A stretch of 64,000 nt of DNA from Pyrrhosoma nymphula (taxonomy: Eukaryota; Arthropoda; Insecta; Odonata; Coenagrionidae). Below are positions 60,501 through 64,000 of the stretch, piece by piece. The notes beneath the pieces were generated by a model. The model saw only the letters and a program-made list of their open reading frames with translations, did not search any database and was not told the DNA's origin. Within the stretch, counting starts at the first letter, position 1, and every line of letters starts with the position of its first letter. Where the stretch lies: the NCBI GenBank assembly GCA_963573305.1, contig OY754338.1, positions 22,008,192-22,072,191 on the forward strand, given 5' to 3'. The translations under genes and the position numbers were made by a program.

Positions 60501-62652
60501 ACATGTGTAACTCATCCCAACCCCTCACCCCATTCATTTCCATTTACTGTGATTATTGTTTGAGTATTATTCTGTTGGACAGATCGGTATCTGGTTTACT
60601 TGGTTGCATCACCTTCAACCTTCACAACCACCCCCTCTCAAAATTGACCCTAGATGATGTTTATTTTCACAATCTAATTCACTAATAGTTAAGTATTATG
60701 TAGTATTCAATCACTAGTTCATTTAAACACAACAAGGTTTTTTCAGGGCATTGTAGAGGGTAGTCATGCAATTATGATGATGCAAAAACAGTTTTCTGCT
60801 ACCACTTCAGACAGATCTTCCCCTTAAGAAACAATGGTAGTATTAATTAGAAGGGTGGCAGTGAAAAAACATGCAATAGAAGATTTAACAGTGTATAAAT
60901 CTTATCATTTCAAATCTCAAGGGCTATAGAAACTGGATAAATGCCCCAGCGCTGCCAGTGTGAAGATTAAATACTGATAGCCTATTCTAGAATGATATGT
61001 CCGGCTTTAACACAAAAGAGGCAAAAAATAAACTTCATAAGAAATGATTCCTTGTTATCGCATATCATTGCAATGAACTGTTAAGAGCAGATGGTAATTT
61101 TTGTCATGCAAAATAAAAGTAGCACTGTGAAACGCCAATACTTACAGTCTTAGGTTTTGAAAACAACAGCTGAATAATCCAAAGAACAGGACTTTCTTTT
61201 AGAAGATAATGAAGAACAGGAACAACAAACCCAAATGCCACAGCCAAAACAGTTACATAGAATCCTGGAACTCCTTTTAATATGCTGAATTGTGATACTC
61301 CCAAAATAATTACTCCACAGCCTAATAGCCCCACCTGTTAAAATATGAGAGATGAAAGAAAAAATGGCCTCTTACGAAAGATTTGTGCACGTATCACACT
61401 GATCAATTCAATACAATTGCATTCACACATTCGTCAGTCCCATGCGAAGACCTTGTTACAAAATGCTCAAAAACCACATGGGTCCGTGGGTGGTGGTCGC
61501 CAAAGTTGTTGTGGCTACATGATGAATTTTCGATGGGACATGAATTCATGAATTTGTGCAAGTTCATGCAAGATGTAACCAGGCCTTAAGACAGTGAACA
61601 CAATAAAGGGCATATAGAGTTACCTGAAGAATAATAGTGGCCTTCTCCACATCTGATAAACCTTGAGATTCAGCCACACCAATTAAATTAGCGATGGAAG
61701 TCAGCACAAATATTACCAATGCTTGAGCAACTATTGATGCTTCACCAAAAGTGAAACTACGAGGAAACTTTTCTAGTAGAATAGGAAGGCCAATGAAGTA
61801 TGAAAAAGTGGCACCCAGTCCACATAGAAGGCTGACTGTAATACCTAGATATAAAATGAAGGCAAATTATAGAAGCGAAACTGTTATTTTTTCCATAAAA
61901 CGGTGGGCTTCACTAGCATATGACCAAATGATAGCGAAAAATATTCTTAGCACAATTTCTATGAGATTATGGGAATAGTGAATAGGTCCGATTTCAACAA
62001 AGAAGATTCGATTGAGTAAAAACTTAATTGTCATTGATCAAGTATGTTGCAATGATAATAATAAAAAAATTGGGCATTTTCTCACCTTCTTTCAGACAAA
62101 AAAATAACAGAGACGAAGTAATAACAGCCGGCAAATAAAACAAAGGAGAAAATTTCCTGGCACTTTTCTCGGTGGTTGCCAGATAAGATATGAAAACTGT
62201 ACTAGCCCCAAAGAGCCCCGAGCTGATGACTGCTGCAAATCTGAATGAGTCTGACAGGTTGCTTTCTCTGTAGAGAGTAACGATAACAATTGATGGCAGT
62301 AAAAATGTAATCCATGCCCCATTGCTTGCACCAGGCCTGCAATACAAGATGCCACATATGTAATACGGGTATAACTTAGTGCAACACAAACCATTAAACT
62401 ATCTGATTTAAATACACAAAGAAATTAAACCCAGAAAAATTATTCAACGAAAGGAATAATATCAAGGACCTGTTTTGGAGACATAATAATGGTTGTAGCT
62501 GGTAACTCTAACACCAAAAATAACACAAGAAAGATTTTCAAAACACGATAATGCTTGAATGCAAACAAAGAATAATTTTACCTAGTTAAAAGACCACTTC
62601 TCTTCAGAGACAAGTCTAAGTTTTCGGAAATTTTATGGAGAGCTTTCCCCAT
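24457..62652 (-). CDS. DOLK: Dolichol kinase (DOLK/SEC59), 8-exon gene, 473 aa
   Basis: CTP-dependent kinase of the ER membrane that makes dolichyl phosphate, the lipid carrier for N-glycosylation, O- and C-mannosylation and GPI anchors. Exons, 5' to 3': 62582-62652, 62086-62336, 61624-61844, 61146-61334, 48728-48937, 46228-46495, 33557-33634, 24457-24590. All introns have GT-AG ends (245, 241, 289, 12208, 2232, 12593 and 8966 bp) and the joined frame is open for 474 codons. Signatures: KFPRSFTFGEASI at about residue 133, RKNFH about 290, the CTP-site run starting GDTAASVGG at about 386 and continuing to SKEG at 411, and the terminal TDQVDNLVLP. Many hydrophobic segments fit a multipass ER protein; it is shorter than the human enzyme (538 aa). 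The usual KKTxEG reads MKSKEG here, so the first lysine is methionine. Introns 4, 6 and 7 are loaded with transposons. The start is the first ATG of exon 1; no upstream alternative was found. Identity is by motif recognition. Confidence 0.93.
24921..25043. repeat. Short snap-back repeat, Penelope-like wording
   Basis: GAATTTCTTTTATTC (24921-24935) and its inverse GAATAAAAGAAATTC (25029-25043) bracket GATCTGATGATGCTAGCTGG and AAACAGTTGTCC, the phrasing found at the end of the 4.5-5.4 kb Penelope-like pair. In DOLK intron 7. Confidence 0.5.
25569..26057 (+). pseudogene. LINE ORF1 remnant
   Basis: An acidic, glutamine-rich N-terminal part, then in another frame VWRFRQETTAKEVKEYVSGKL and FKISVLVTYEDMLLDHAFWPEHVQVNRYSFR, a fold common at the end of ORF1 proteins of arthropod LINEs (nucleic-acid chaperone role). 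A stop and frame change at about 25755 break it. Confidence 0.55.
26130..26792 (+). pseudogene. LINE ORF2 apurinic endonuclease domain
   Basis: A 220-residue open part with the endonuclease motifs AEHWLSE, GGGVGIYT, TVYRSPDGD, TGDFNCDM, and SDHCSLIGDF, which nicks target DNA to prime reverse transcription. The following frame is shifted near 26790, so the full ORF2 is not intact. Confidence 0.8.
26831..28440 (+). pseudogene. LINE ORF2 reverse transcriptase, frameshifted
   Basis: Linker (26831-27322), then RT fingers (KTSKTIPVYK, NYRPIPAIS; 27560-27660), KLFERIYLNCLIPYLEQNNLLSES, TLGLLFDFTKAFD (27820-27862), GVPQESLIGPYLFIINDL, and the catalytic YADDTIFLF at 28110. At least four stops or frame changes. 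The catalytic YADD is preserved. Confidence 0.8.
28500..29520. other. Unassigned DNA, possible LTR-like regulatory sequence
   Basis: Contains a TATA-like GTGGTATAAAAGGCG at about 28730, a poly-C run near 29050 and AATAAA at 29146. The order TATA then poly(A) signal could be a degenerate solo LTR, but I found no TG...CA ends with a target duplication. Minus-strand frames here are not recognisable. Confidence 0.25.
29681..30657 (-). pseudogene. R4/Dong-like zinc knuckle and restriction-like endonuclease
   Basis: After DVLKLEIKKAKQKALL and GFYRNIEKHGLSTE, the CCHC-type knuckle reads MRCRAC then a stop, then AQPETLSHLLSGF, so the last cysteine is also lost. The endonuclease follows with KPDIVLLDHLTRSMFVIEFSAP, the PD...(D/E)xK-like core, and ends GHSVKLVVLIIGVLGGVKGSLL...RMQKAVILWSLRLLR. 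Broken by stops near 30290 and 29910. Confidence 0.75.
30728..31216 (-). pseudogene. R4/Dong-like RT thumb and connector
   Basis: MEFGLDKCASIQLARG, EYLVFPQ, LRNIWSSELSGKNKVLATNMFMVPTLLYTFG and DRGTRKMMAIYRSLHPKSSVARLYLPRNVGGRGLLSLE match the conserved region following the RT palm of R4/R2-type elements. Open for 162 codons. Confidence 0.8.
31219..32447 (-). pseudogene. R4/Dong-like reverse transcriptase remnant
   Basis: Starts with a basic linker, then VERFWKHIYE, SATGMDAVNNFWWKKF, LTEGRSVLIHKKGDLSNPRNYHPITC, KRGIAGCKDNLLIDRCIC, LSMAWVDYKKVFDTTSHELM; after a frameshift near 31490 come QGDSLSTLLFC and the catalytic FYMDDLKLYA at about 31290. GCKDxLLxD and AWxDYxK(A/V)(Y/F)D are typical of the R4/Dong clade. 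A stop plus frameshift at 31216-31219 separates it from the next segment. Confidence 0.85.
32724..33054. mobile_element. Solo LTR (Gypsy-type) inserted in the R4-like element
   Basis: A 331-bp unit starting TGTGGTATGG and ending CTACGACA (TG...CA), with a TATA box (CTGTATATAAG about 32840) and AATAAA (about 33005). It is flanked by the 4-bp duplication GTAC (32720-32723, 33055-33058). Removing it restores CACACCCAACTGTAC-TAGGGCCCCCATCC, colinear with the second R4-like copy at 63.42 kb. Solo LTRs arise by recombination between the two LTRs of a full element. Confidence 0.88.
33058..33250 (-). repeat. 5' end of R4/Dong-like element (copy 1)
   Basis: Minus-strand 5' UTR beginning at the (TAA)n junction near 33236 and reading GGGTACGAAAGCCGGACCACC; about 85-90% like 63420-63620. 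Positions 33251-33556 hold no gene. Confidence 0.75.
33557..33634 (-). CDS. DOLK: DOLK exon 7 (residues 404-430)
   Basis: A 78-bp micro-exon, acceptor ATTCCAG, donor GTAAGT. It encodes GSMKSKEGTVIAIICQAL, finishing the nucleotide-binding motif. The K-to-M change in the KKTxEG element lies here (M406). Confidence 0.9.
33635..34554. other. DOLK intron 6 DNA, nothing recognised
   Basis: AT-rich; no conserved frame or paired repeat seen. Confidence 0.4.
35378..36113. mobile_element. Fold-back element, about 245-bp arms
   Basis: Arms 35378-35629 and 35870-36113 are about 90% inverted copies (outer CGGCGACAAATTTTT, inner ACCTCCTGTTGATAT), separated by about 240 bp. No coding frame. It is directly followed by a tRNA-like module on the minus strand. 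Confidence 0.8.
36108..36182 (-). repeat. tRNA-like SINE head
   Basis: The minus strand carries an A-box-like TGGTCCATTGATTAGCG and, about 35 bases on, a B-box-like GTGCGATTCCC, then runs into the right arm of the fold-back. Resembles the tRNA-derived 5' end of a SINE; not a functional tRNA because the stems do not pair. Confidence 0.45.
37335..37495 (+). pseudogene. Tigger-like transposase N-terminal helix-turn-helix remnant
   Basis: Reads MNKGKKLWSFTVVEKIKAL, a stop, then GNRAAGLRHDVPESCIRRWRKDK, the N-terminal DNA-binding domain typical of Tigger-like transposases. The catalytic part is absent from the rest of the element. Confidence 0.6.
38992..39790. other. DOLK intron 6 DNA, nothing recognised
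   Basis: AT-rich sequence with no conserved frame or paired termini. Confidence 0.35.
39790..39862 (-). repeat. tRNA-like SINE head
   Basis: The minus strand has GTCAGTTGGTGTAGTGGTTCC (A-box-like) and GCGATCGATCCC (B-box-like) at tRNA spacing, followed by a T-rich tail. Likely a tRNA-derived SINE promoter; the acceptor stem is not recognisable. Confidence 0.5.
39863..41175. other. DOLK intron 6 DNA, nothing recognised
   Basis: AT-rich; no conserved frame found. A 95-codon minus-strand open frame at 40306-40593 has no recognisable features. Confidence 0.35.
41559..43486 (-). mobile_element. Tigger (pogo) transposon, internally deleted, 1.9 kb
   Basis: Ends CAGTCAACTCTCGATTATCC in inverted orientation with TA target on both sides, and repeats of the GGATAATCG word inside each terminus. 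It encodes only the DNA-binding part of the transposase on the minus strand, so it is non-autonomous. Nested inside the hAT-type MITE, hence younger than it. Confidence 0.92.
42053..42874 (-). pseudogene. Tigger transposase N-terminal half (CENPB-type DNA-binding)
   Basis: The first segment (42686-42874) reads KKLELIKRNEKGETPIKLAKEYDVELQTICGIIKNKLKLMKFA, a psq-type helix-turn-helix. In a second frame (42053-42676) comes LDSAMLLWFNQKWSIHGIPVSGPICAQQAKLFHESLGIEGDFKASSGWLTRFKPRHKIRV, the CENPB-type HTH. The frame changes near 42680. Beyond about residue 110 of the second segment the sequence is AT-rich and unrelated, so the DDE catalytic domain is missing. Confidence 0.88.
43684..46227. other. 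DOLK intron 6 DNA; possible LINE tail at about 45.0 kb
   Basis: No host gene seen. At 45015-45040 the minus strand shows CAATAAAGG followed by ATTATTATTATTCTG, the look of a LINE poly(A) signal with ATT tail, but no coding remnant was recognised. Confidence 0.3.
46228..46495 (-). CDS. DOLK: DOLK exon 6 (residues 315-404, CTP-binding motif)
   Basis: Acceptor ATGCAG, donor GTGATG. Encodes YLLVGCSLPLWI and the GIGDTAASVGGVRFGRHKW run, the first half of the CTP-binding motif of dolichol kinases (D387, A390, G394, G398). The motif is completed across the 12.6 kb intron in exon 7. Confidence 0.95.
46496..47581. other. DOLK intron 5 DNA with hAT-like end fragment
   Basis: At about 47500-47560 AGTGGTGGATTAAGGTCATTG resembles the left end of the hAT at 52275 (CAGGGGCGGATTAAGG...), but no partner end or target duplication is visible. 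Otherwise nothing recognised. Confidence 0.3.
47582..48198. repeat. Near-perfect 617-bp palindrome
   Basis: Arms 47582-47861 and 47904-48198 are inverted copies with very few mismatches and one roughly 15-base length difference near the outer end (CGCGATCGCGAATTT extra on the right); spacer 42 bp. Outer ends TAGGGATAGGAAAATTT; TA may be the duplicated target. No coding frame. Possibly a fold-back MITE; transcribed through, it would form a long hairpin within DOLK intron 5. Confidence 0.92.
48199..48727. other. DOLK intron 5 DNA with tRNA-like trace
   Basis: AT-rich intron with a direct repeat CTTATAAGATGCTTG (about 48242-48270) and a tRNA-B-box-like GGATTTGAATCCC at about 48313; nothing else recognised. 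Confidence 0.35.
48728..48937 (-). CDS. DOLK: DOLK exon 5 (residues 245-314)
   Basis: Phase 0; acceptor TTCAG, donor GTAGGT. Encodes a hydrophobic span, a lysine-rich loop, then RKNFHYLIVAVYVPG, a conserved DOLK stretch. It lies 12.2 kb from exon 4 because of nested transposons in between. Confidence 0.93.
49012..49169. repeat. Snap-back repeat with 63-bp arms
   Basis: Arms 49012-49074 and 49106-49169 are imperfect inverted copies (GGATTGGAGGACTTC... / ...GAAGTCCTCCAATCC). Same architecture as the other short hairpins in this window; in DOLK intron 4, 75 bp upstream (in transcript sense) of exon 5. Confidence 0.7.
49778..50329. mobile_element. Harbinger-like MITE, GC-rich fold-back
   Basis: Ends AGGTGTGGTTTCGCTGGGGC and, inward from the right, AGGTCTGGTTTCACTGGGGC, flanked by TAA on both sides (3-bp duplication typical of PIF/Harbinger). 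Subtermini are GC-rich (GGCCGTCG, GTCTCGAC palindromes near 49920-49970). No transposase. Confidence 0.75.
50333..51418. other. Interior of element A, nothing recognised
   Basis: No conserved frame; a short CCCCCCGGAGG motif at about 51242. The 125-codon minus-strand open frame at 50776-51153 has no recognisable features. Confidence 0.35.
52041..52198. repeat. 28-bp perfect inverted repeat pair
   Basis: 52041-52068 and 52171-52198 are exact inverted copies (core AAAGTAAACATTTGG) with a 102-bp loop, inside element C. Confidence 0.8.
52267..52274. repeat. Target-site duplication of nested hAT, left
   Basis: CTTAAGAG, same as 54837-54844. Confidence 0.85.
52547..52800. repeat. Inverted repeat with about 110-bp arms, Penelope-like
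   Basis: Arms 52547-52656 and 52681-52800 (AAGCCGACT..., TGAGATATAT centre) are inverted copies with about 85% match. The GCCGACTACAACGCCGACGAAACT wording is like arthropod Penelope termini; inference only. Confidence 0.6.
53000..53870 (-). pseudogene. hAT transposase N-terminal remnant (TTF-type zinc finger)
   Basis: The minus strand reads KYPWLVVSSSMNGLFCRYC (53330-53539), the TTF/BED-like finger of ZMYM1/THAP-type hAT transposases, then after stops VKVFKTARETR and ANWTATEGRKSRKMEK. The DDE-hAT core is not recognisable, so it cannot be active. Confidence 0.6.
54837..54844. repeat. Target-site duplication of nested hAT, right
   Basis: CTTAAGAG, same as 52267-52274. Confidence 0.85.
56530..57020. 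other. C-rich low-complexity stretch
   Basis: Several overlapping plus-strand open frames here reflect C/T-rich composition (proline/serine-rich translations). No domain or splice context; I do not consider it a gene. Part of element A's right interior. Confidence 0.4.
57927..57979. repeat. 17-bp perfect hairpin
   Basis: TTTTCGGGATTTCCACC (57927-57943) and GGTGGAAATCCCGAAAA (57963-57979) with a 19-base loop. Stable stem, function unknown. Confidence 0.7.
58757..58830 (+). repeat. tRNA-like module, left arm, A-box damaged
   Basis: GAAACCGTGG then TTAGAGATGTTGGACCAACAATCC and B box GGTTCGAATCC (58806-58816). Compared with the right-arm copy, eight bases (CCGAGTGG) of the A box are missing, as expected from slippage between two GTGG repeats. 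Confidence 0.65.
60225..60303 (-). repeat. tRNA-like module, right arm, class II-like with intact A and B boxes
   Basis: The minus strand has A box TGGCCGAGTGG (60286-60296) and B box GGTTCGAATCC (60236-60246), the wording of serine/leucine-type tRNAs, followed by a T-rich stretch that could stop RNA polymerase III. The acceptor stem pairs for only about four bases, so this is a tRNA-derived repeat rather than a tRNA gene. Confidence 0.65.
60487..61145. other. DOLK intron 4 DNA, nothing recognised
   Basis: Sequence between the fold-back and exon 4; no paired termini or conserved frame. Confidence 0.35.
61146..61334 (-). CDS. DOLK: DOLK exon 4 (residues 182-244)
   Basis: Phase 0 at both ends; acceptor TAACAG, donor GTAAGT. 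Encodes two membrane segments and the PVLWIIQLLFSKPKT loop. Confidence 0.9.
61366..61586. mobile_element. Possible Harbinger-like MITE filling DOLK intron 3
   Basis: Imperfect inverted ends GGCCTCTTACG... and (from right) GGCCTGGTTACA..., AGGCCTTAA at the right. If real it makes up most of the 289-bp intron 3. Weak end match, no confirmed target duplication. Confidence 0.3.
61624..61844 (-). CDS. DOLK: DOLK exon 3 (residues 108-181)
   Basis: Acceptor ATCTAG, donor GTAACT. Carries the family hallmark KFPRSFTFGEASIVAQ, a loop strongly conserved from yeast Sec59 to human DOLK, between two hydrophobic segments. Confidence 0.93.
62086..62336 (-). CDS. DOLK: DOLK exon 2 (residues 24-108)
   Basis: Acceptor ATTGCAG, donor GTGAGA. 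Encodes PGASNGAWITFLLPSI followed by further hydrophobic segments, i.e. the first membrane spans of the kinase. Confidence 0.88.
62582..62652 (-). CDS. DOLK: DOLK exon 1 (residues 1-24)
   Basis: ATG at 62652-62650; 23 codons plus two bases, then donor GTAAAA. Encodes a short polar cytosolic-looking N-terminus (MGKALHKISENLDL...). It is the least conserved exon, supported mainly by frame, splice signal and position. Confidence 0.75.
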
Positions 62653-63057
62653 GGCGAGGACTTCAGCGACCACCTCTGACAGTAATTACAAAAAGAACAC
62701 CGAACTTTGGACACTCTCTTCACTCTCATTTCAAATCATTTTTCTGATTTTTCCTTTTAAATCGAAAGTCTACACGTCGAACTCGATGTCGAACCATATC
62801 GATTATGGCGGCAATTCGAATCCGTATGCCACGTAATGCCGTGAATCGTGGCAGTATATAGTTTTTTTTATTTAGGGATTTTCCACTCTTCAGCAGTTTC
62901 CCTCACCAAACCCCACGCGTCCATACTTCATACGCAAAAGTTCTTAATACCAAGTTCATCACCCAATCCCCTCTCCCCACCCGTCCTTATCAAATTCATC
63001 TCCCAAATCCAACTCCTTTCCAGTTCCTTCCTCACTCCATCCCACCATGCATGCCAC
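62653..63057. promoter_or_regulatory. DOLK upstream region
   Basis: AT-rich upstream DNA of DOLK. An ATCGAT core (TATCGATT near 62797) resembles the insect DRE/DREF box, common in promoters of insect housekeeping genes; a single near match is weak. Nearer the R4-like element the sequence becomes a C-rich/T-rich low-complexity stretch. Confidence 0.3.
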
Positions 63058-63547
63058 CATGACTTCTCGGGTCTTCAATATTTTCCTTCTGCCTTCCGGT
63101 ATCCATTTTAGAGCAGCATATAGCTTCCGGTATCCATTTTAGAGTTGTATAAGGTCTGGCCGGTGGTGTATCCCTCTGAATTGGCGGTTGGTGGGGAGTT
63201 TCCTTTTTTCGCAGGTGGTTAGCATAATCGCGCAGATTCTGCTGCGATAGATGGTCGTGTTCTGGATGCATCTCACACCACAAAGAATGCATCCTTGCCA
63301 TATACCCCCTGCGATCGGGCTCGCTGGCAACATGGCATGCGAGGAGGTCGCACCTTAGGGCTTCCGTCCACTGCATACGAGCTCCCTTCTGAGGTGGTGA
63401 ATTTTCATTGGCACACCCAACTCTACAAGGGCCCCCATCCGAGAGAGGCCGGTTGTGGGTGGCTTTCCTAGATTCTTTTCTTGGAACCAGTAAAATTGCG
63501 TGTGGGGTGGTTAGCCCCACACGCAGACATCCACCATTAGCCGGCAA
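63032..63547 (-). pseudogene. R4/Dong-like ORF N-terminus, truncated
   Basis: 171 open codons including LRCDLLACHVAS, RRGYMARMHSLWCEMHPEHDHLSQQNLRDYANHLRK, a segment that recurs at the N-terminus of R4/Dong-type proteins before the reverse transcriptase. No RT follows, so only the 5' end is present in this window. Confidence 0.7.
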
Positions 63548-63618
63548 AAGCCATTACCAGGTACGCCACGGGGAGGCTGGTGGTCCGGCTTTCGTACCCT
63601 TATTATTATTATTATCAT
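63058..63618 (-). mobile_element. 5' end of a second R4/Dong-like element
   Basis: Begins on the minus strand at a (TAA)n run (63600-63618) with GGGTACGAAAGCCGGACCACC, shares about 200 bp of 5' UTR with the copy at 33.06-33.25 kb, then enters an open frame. Truncated at about 63058, near a 28-bp direct duplication (CTTCCGGTATCCATTTTAGAG at about 63094 and 63125). Upstream of DOLK in the same orientation. Confidence 0.8.
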
Positions 63619-63787
63619 ACGTTATTGCTGTTTACAGGAAGGAGGGAAGTACTCAGGCCTATCGCAAGCTTCTTCCGTTTCTTGGAGAGGAGAGAGTCGA
63701 TCATGTCGAGCACTTTATCCATTATTCATGGCGATCTTCTTAATTGTCCTAAGTTCCTTTTTATGGAAGAAATAAAATAATGTTATA

Positions 63788-63880
63788 GTTAACTCCACTA
63801 ATAATTTATTATCACAACCCTGAGTTCAACACTTAGTGTTTTCTTCAGGTCACTGGTAATAAATAATTAGTGGAGTTAAC
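63788..63880. repeat. Snap-back repeat with 24-bp arms
   Basis: 63788-63811 and 63857-63880 are inverted copies with one mismatch (GTTAACTCCACTAATAA.../...TTAGTGGAGTTAAC). The loop has CACTTAGTGTTTTCTTCAGGTCACTGG, Penelope-like terminus wording. Confidence 0.6.
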
Positions 63881-64000
63881 TAAGTTATTTTAATTTTTCC
63901 ACAGTGGATAACTTCCACAAAATCAAACCTACAACCATTACCTTTGTTCCTTTTCATAGTTAATTTCAGGCATAGGTATGATTATCAGTCTGTGAATCAT

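Noticed and set aside
1..64000. CRISPR arrays, rRNA genes, riboswitches or bacterial operons
   Set aside because: None of the regularly spaced repeats or conserved cores were seen and the gene structures are eukaryotic.

Overview
This is a gene-poor, AT-rich, repeat-packed stretch of an animal nuclear genome. Introns of about 70 bp to more than 12 kb, DD41D and Tigger/pogo, hAT and Harbinger-type DNA transposons, R4/Dong-like, CR1/jockey-like and Penelope-like retroelements together point to an arthropod, probably an insect. Species is not identifiable from sequence alone.

Only two host genes can be assembled, both on the minus strand and in tandem. The gene for the exosome ring subunit RRP46 (EXOSC5) occupies 1398-8335 in five exons (215 aa). 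The gene for dolichol kinase (DOLK/SEC59) occupies 24457-62652 in eight exons (473 aa). All exon joins have GT-AG borders and keep the reading frame. The genes are functionally unrelated: nuclear/cytoplasmic 3'-5' RNA decay versus ER dolichyl-phosphate supply for glycosylation. The 16 kb between them and the large introns are filled with mobile elements.

Layout. 1-1392: flank downstream of RRP46, with a short hairpin repeat. 1398-8335: RRP46; its long intron 4 holds a TA-flanked 1.4 kb element and a Penelope-derived inverted repeat, and its intron 3 holds a LINE tail. 8336-24456: intergenic, with a LINE 3' end (8.7-9.3 kb), a decayed 4.2 kb hAT with a perfect 8-bp target duplication (10963-15171), Penelope debris, an apparently intact DD41D Tc1/mariner element (18363-19784), a 2.8 kb element with long inverted termini (20006-22834) and a Harbinger-like MITE. 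24591-33556 (DOLK intron 7): a CR1/jockey-like LINE and an R4/Dong-like LINE that is itself split by a solo LTR. 33635-46227 (intron 6): a 4.4 kb Tigger-like element containing a fold-back, and a hAT-type MITE carrying a nested Tigger. 46496-48727 (intron 5): a nearly perfect 617-bp palindrome. 48938-61145 (intron 4): a nested stack of at least four transposons (49543-58244), then a 1.9 kb fold-back whose arms each carry a tRNA-like module. 62653-64000: DOLK promoter side and the 5' end of a second R4/Dong-like element.

No CRISPR array, rRNA gene or bacterial-style operon was seen. The most unusual signals are structural: the depth and orderliness of the nesting, the large palindromes, and the recurring snap-back repeats of Penelope-like appearance.
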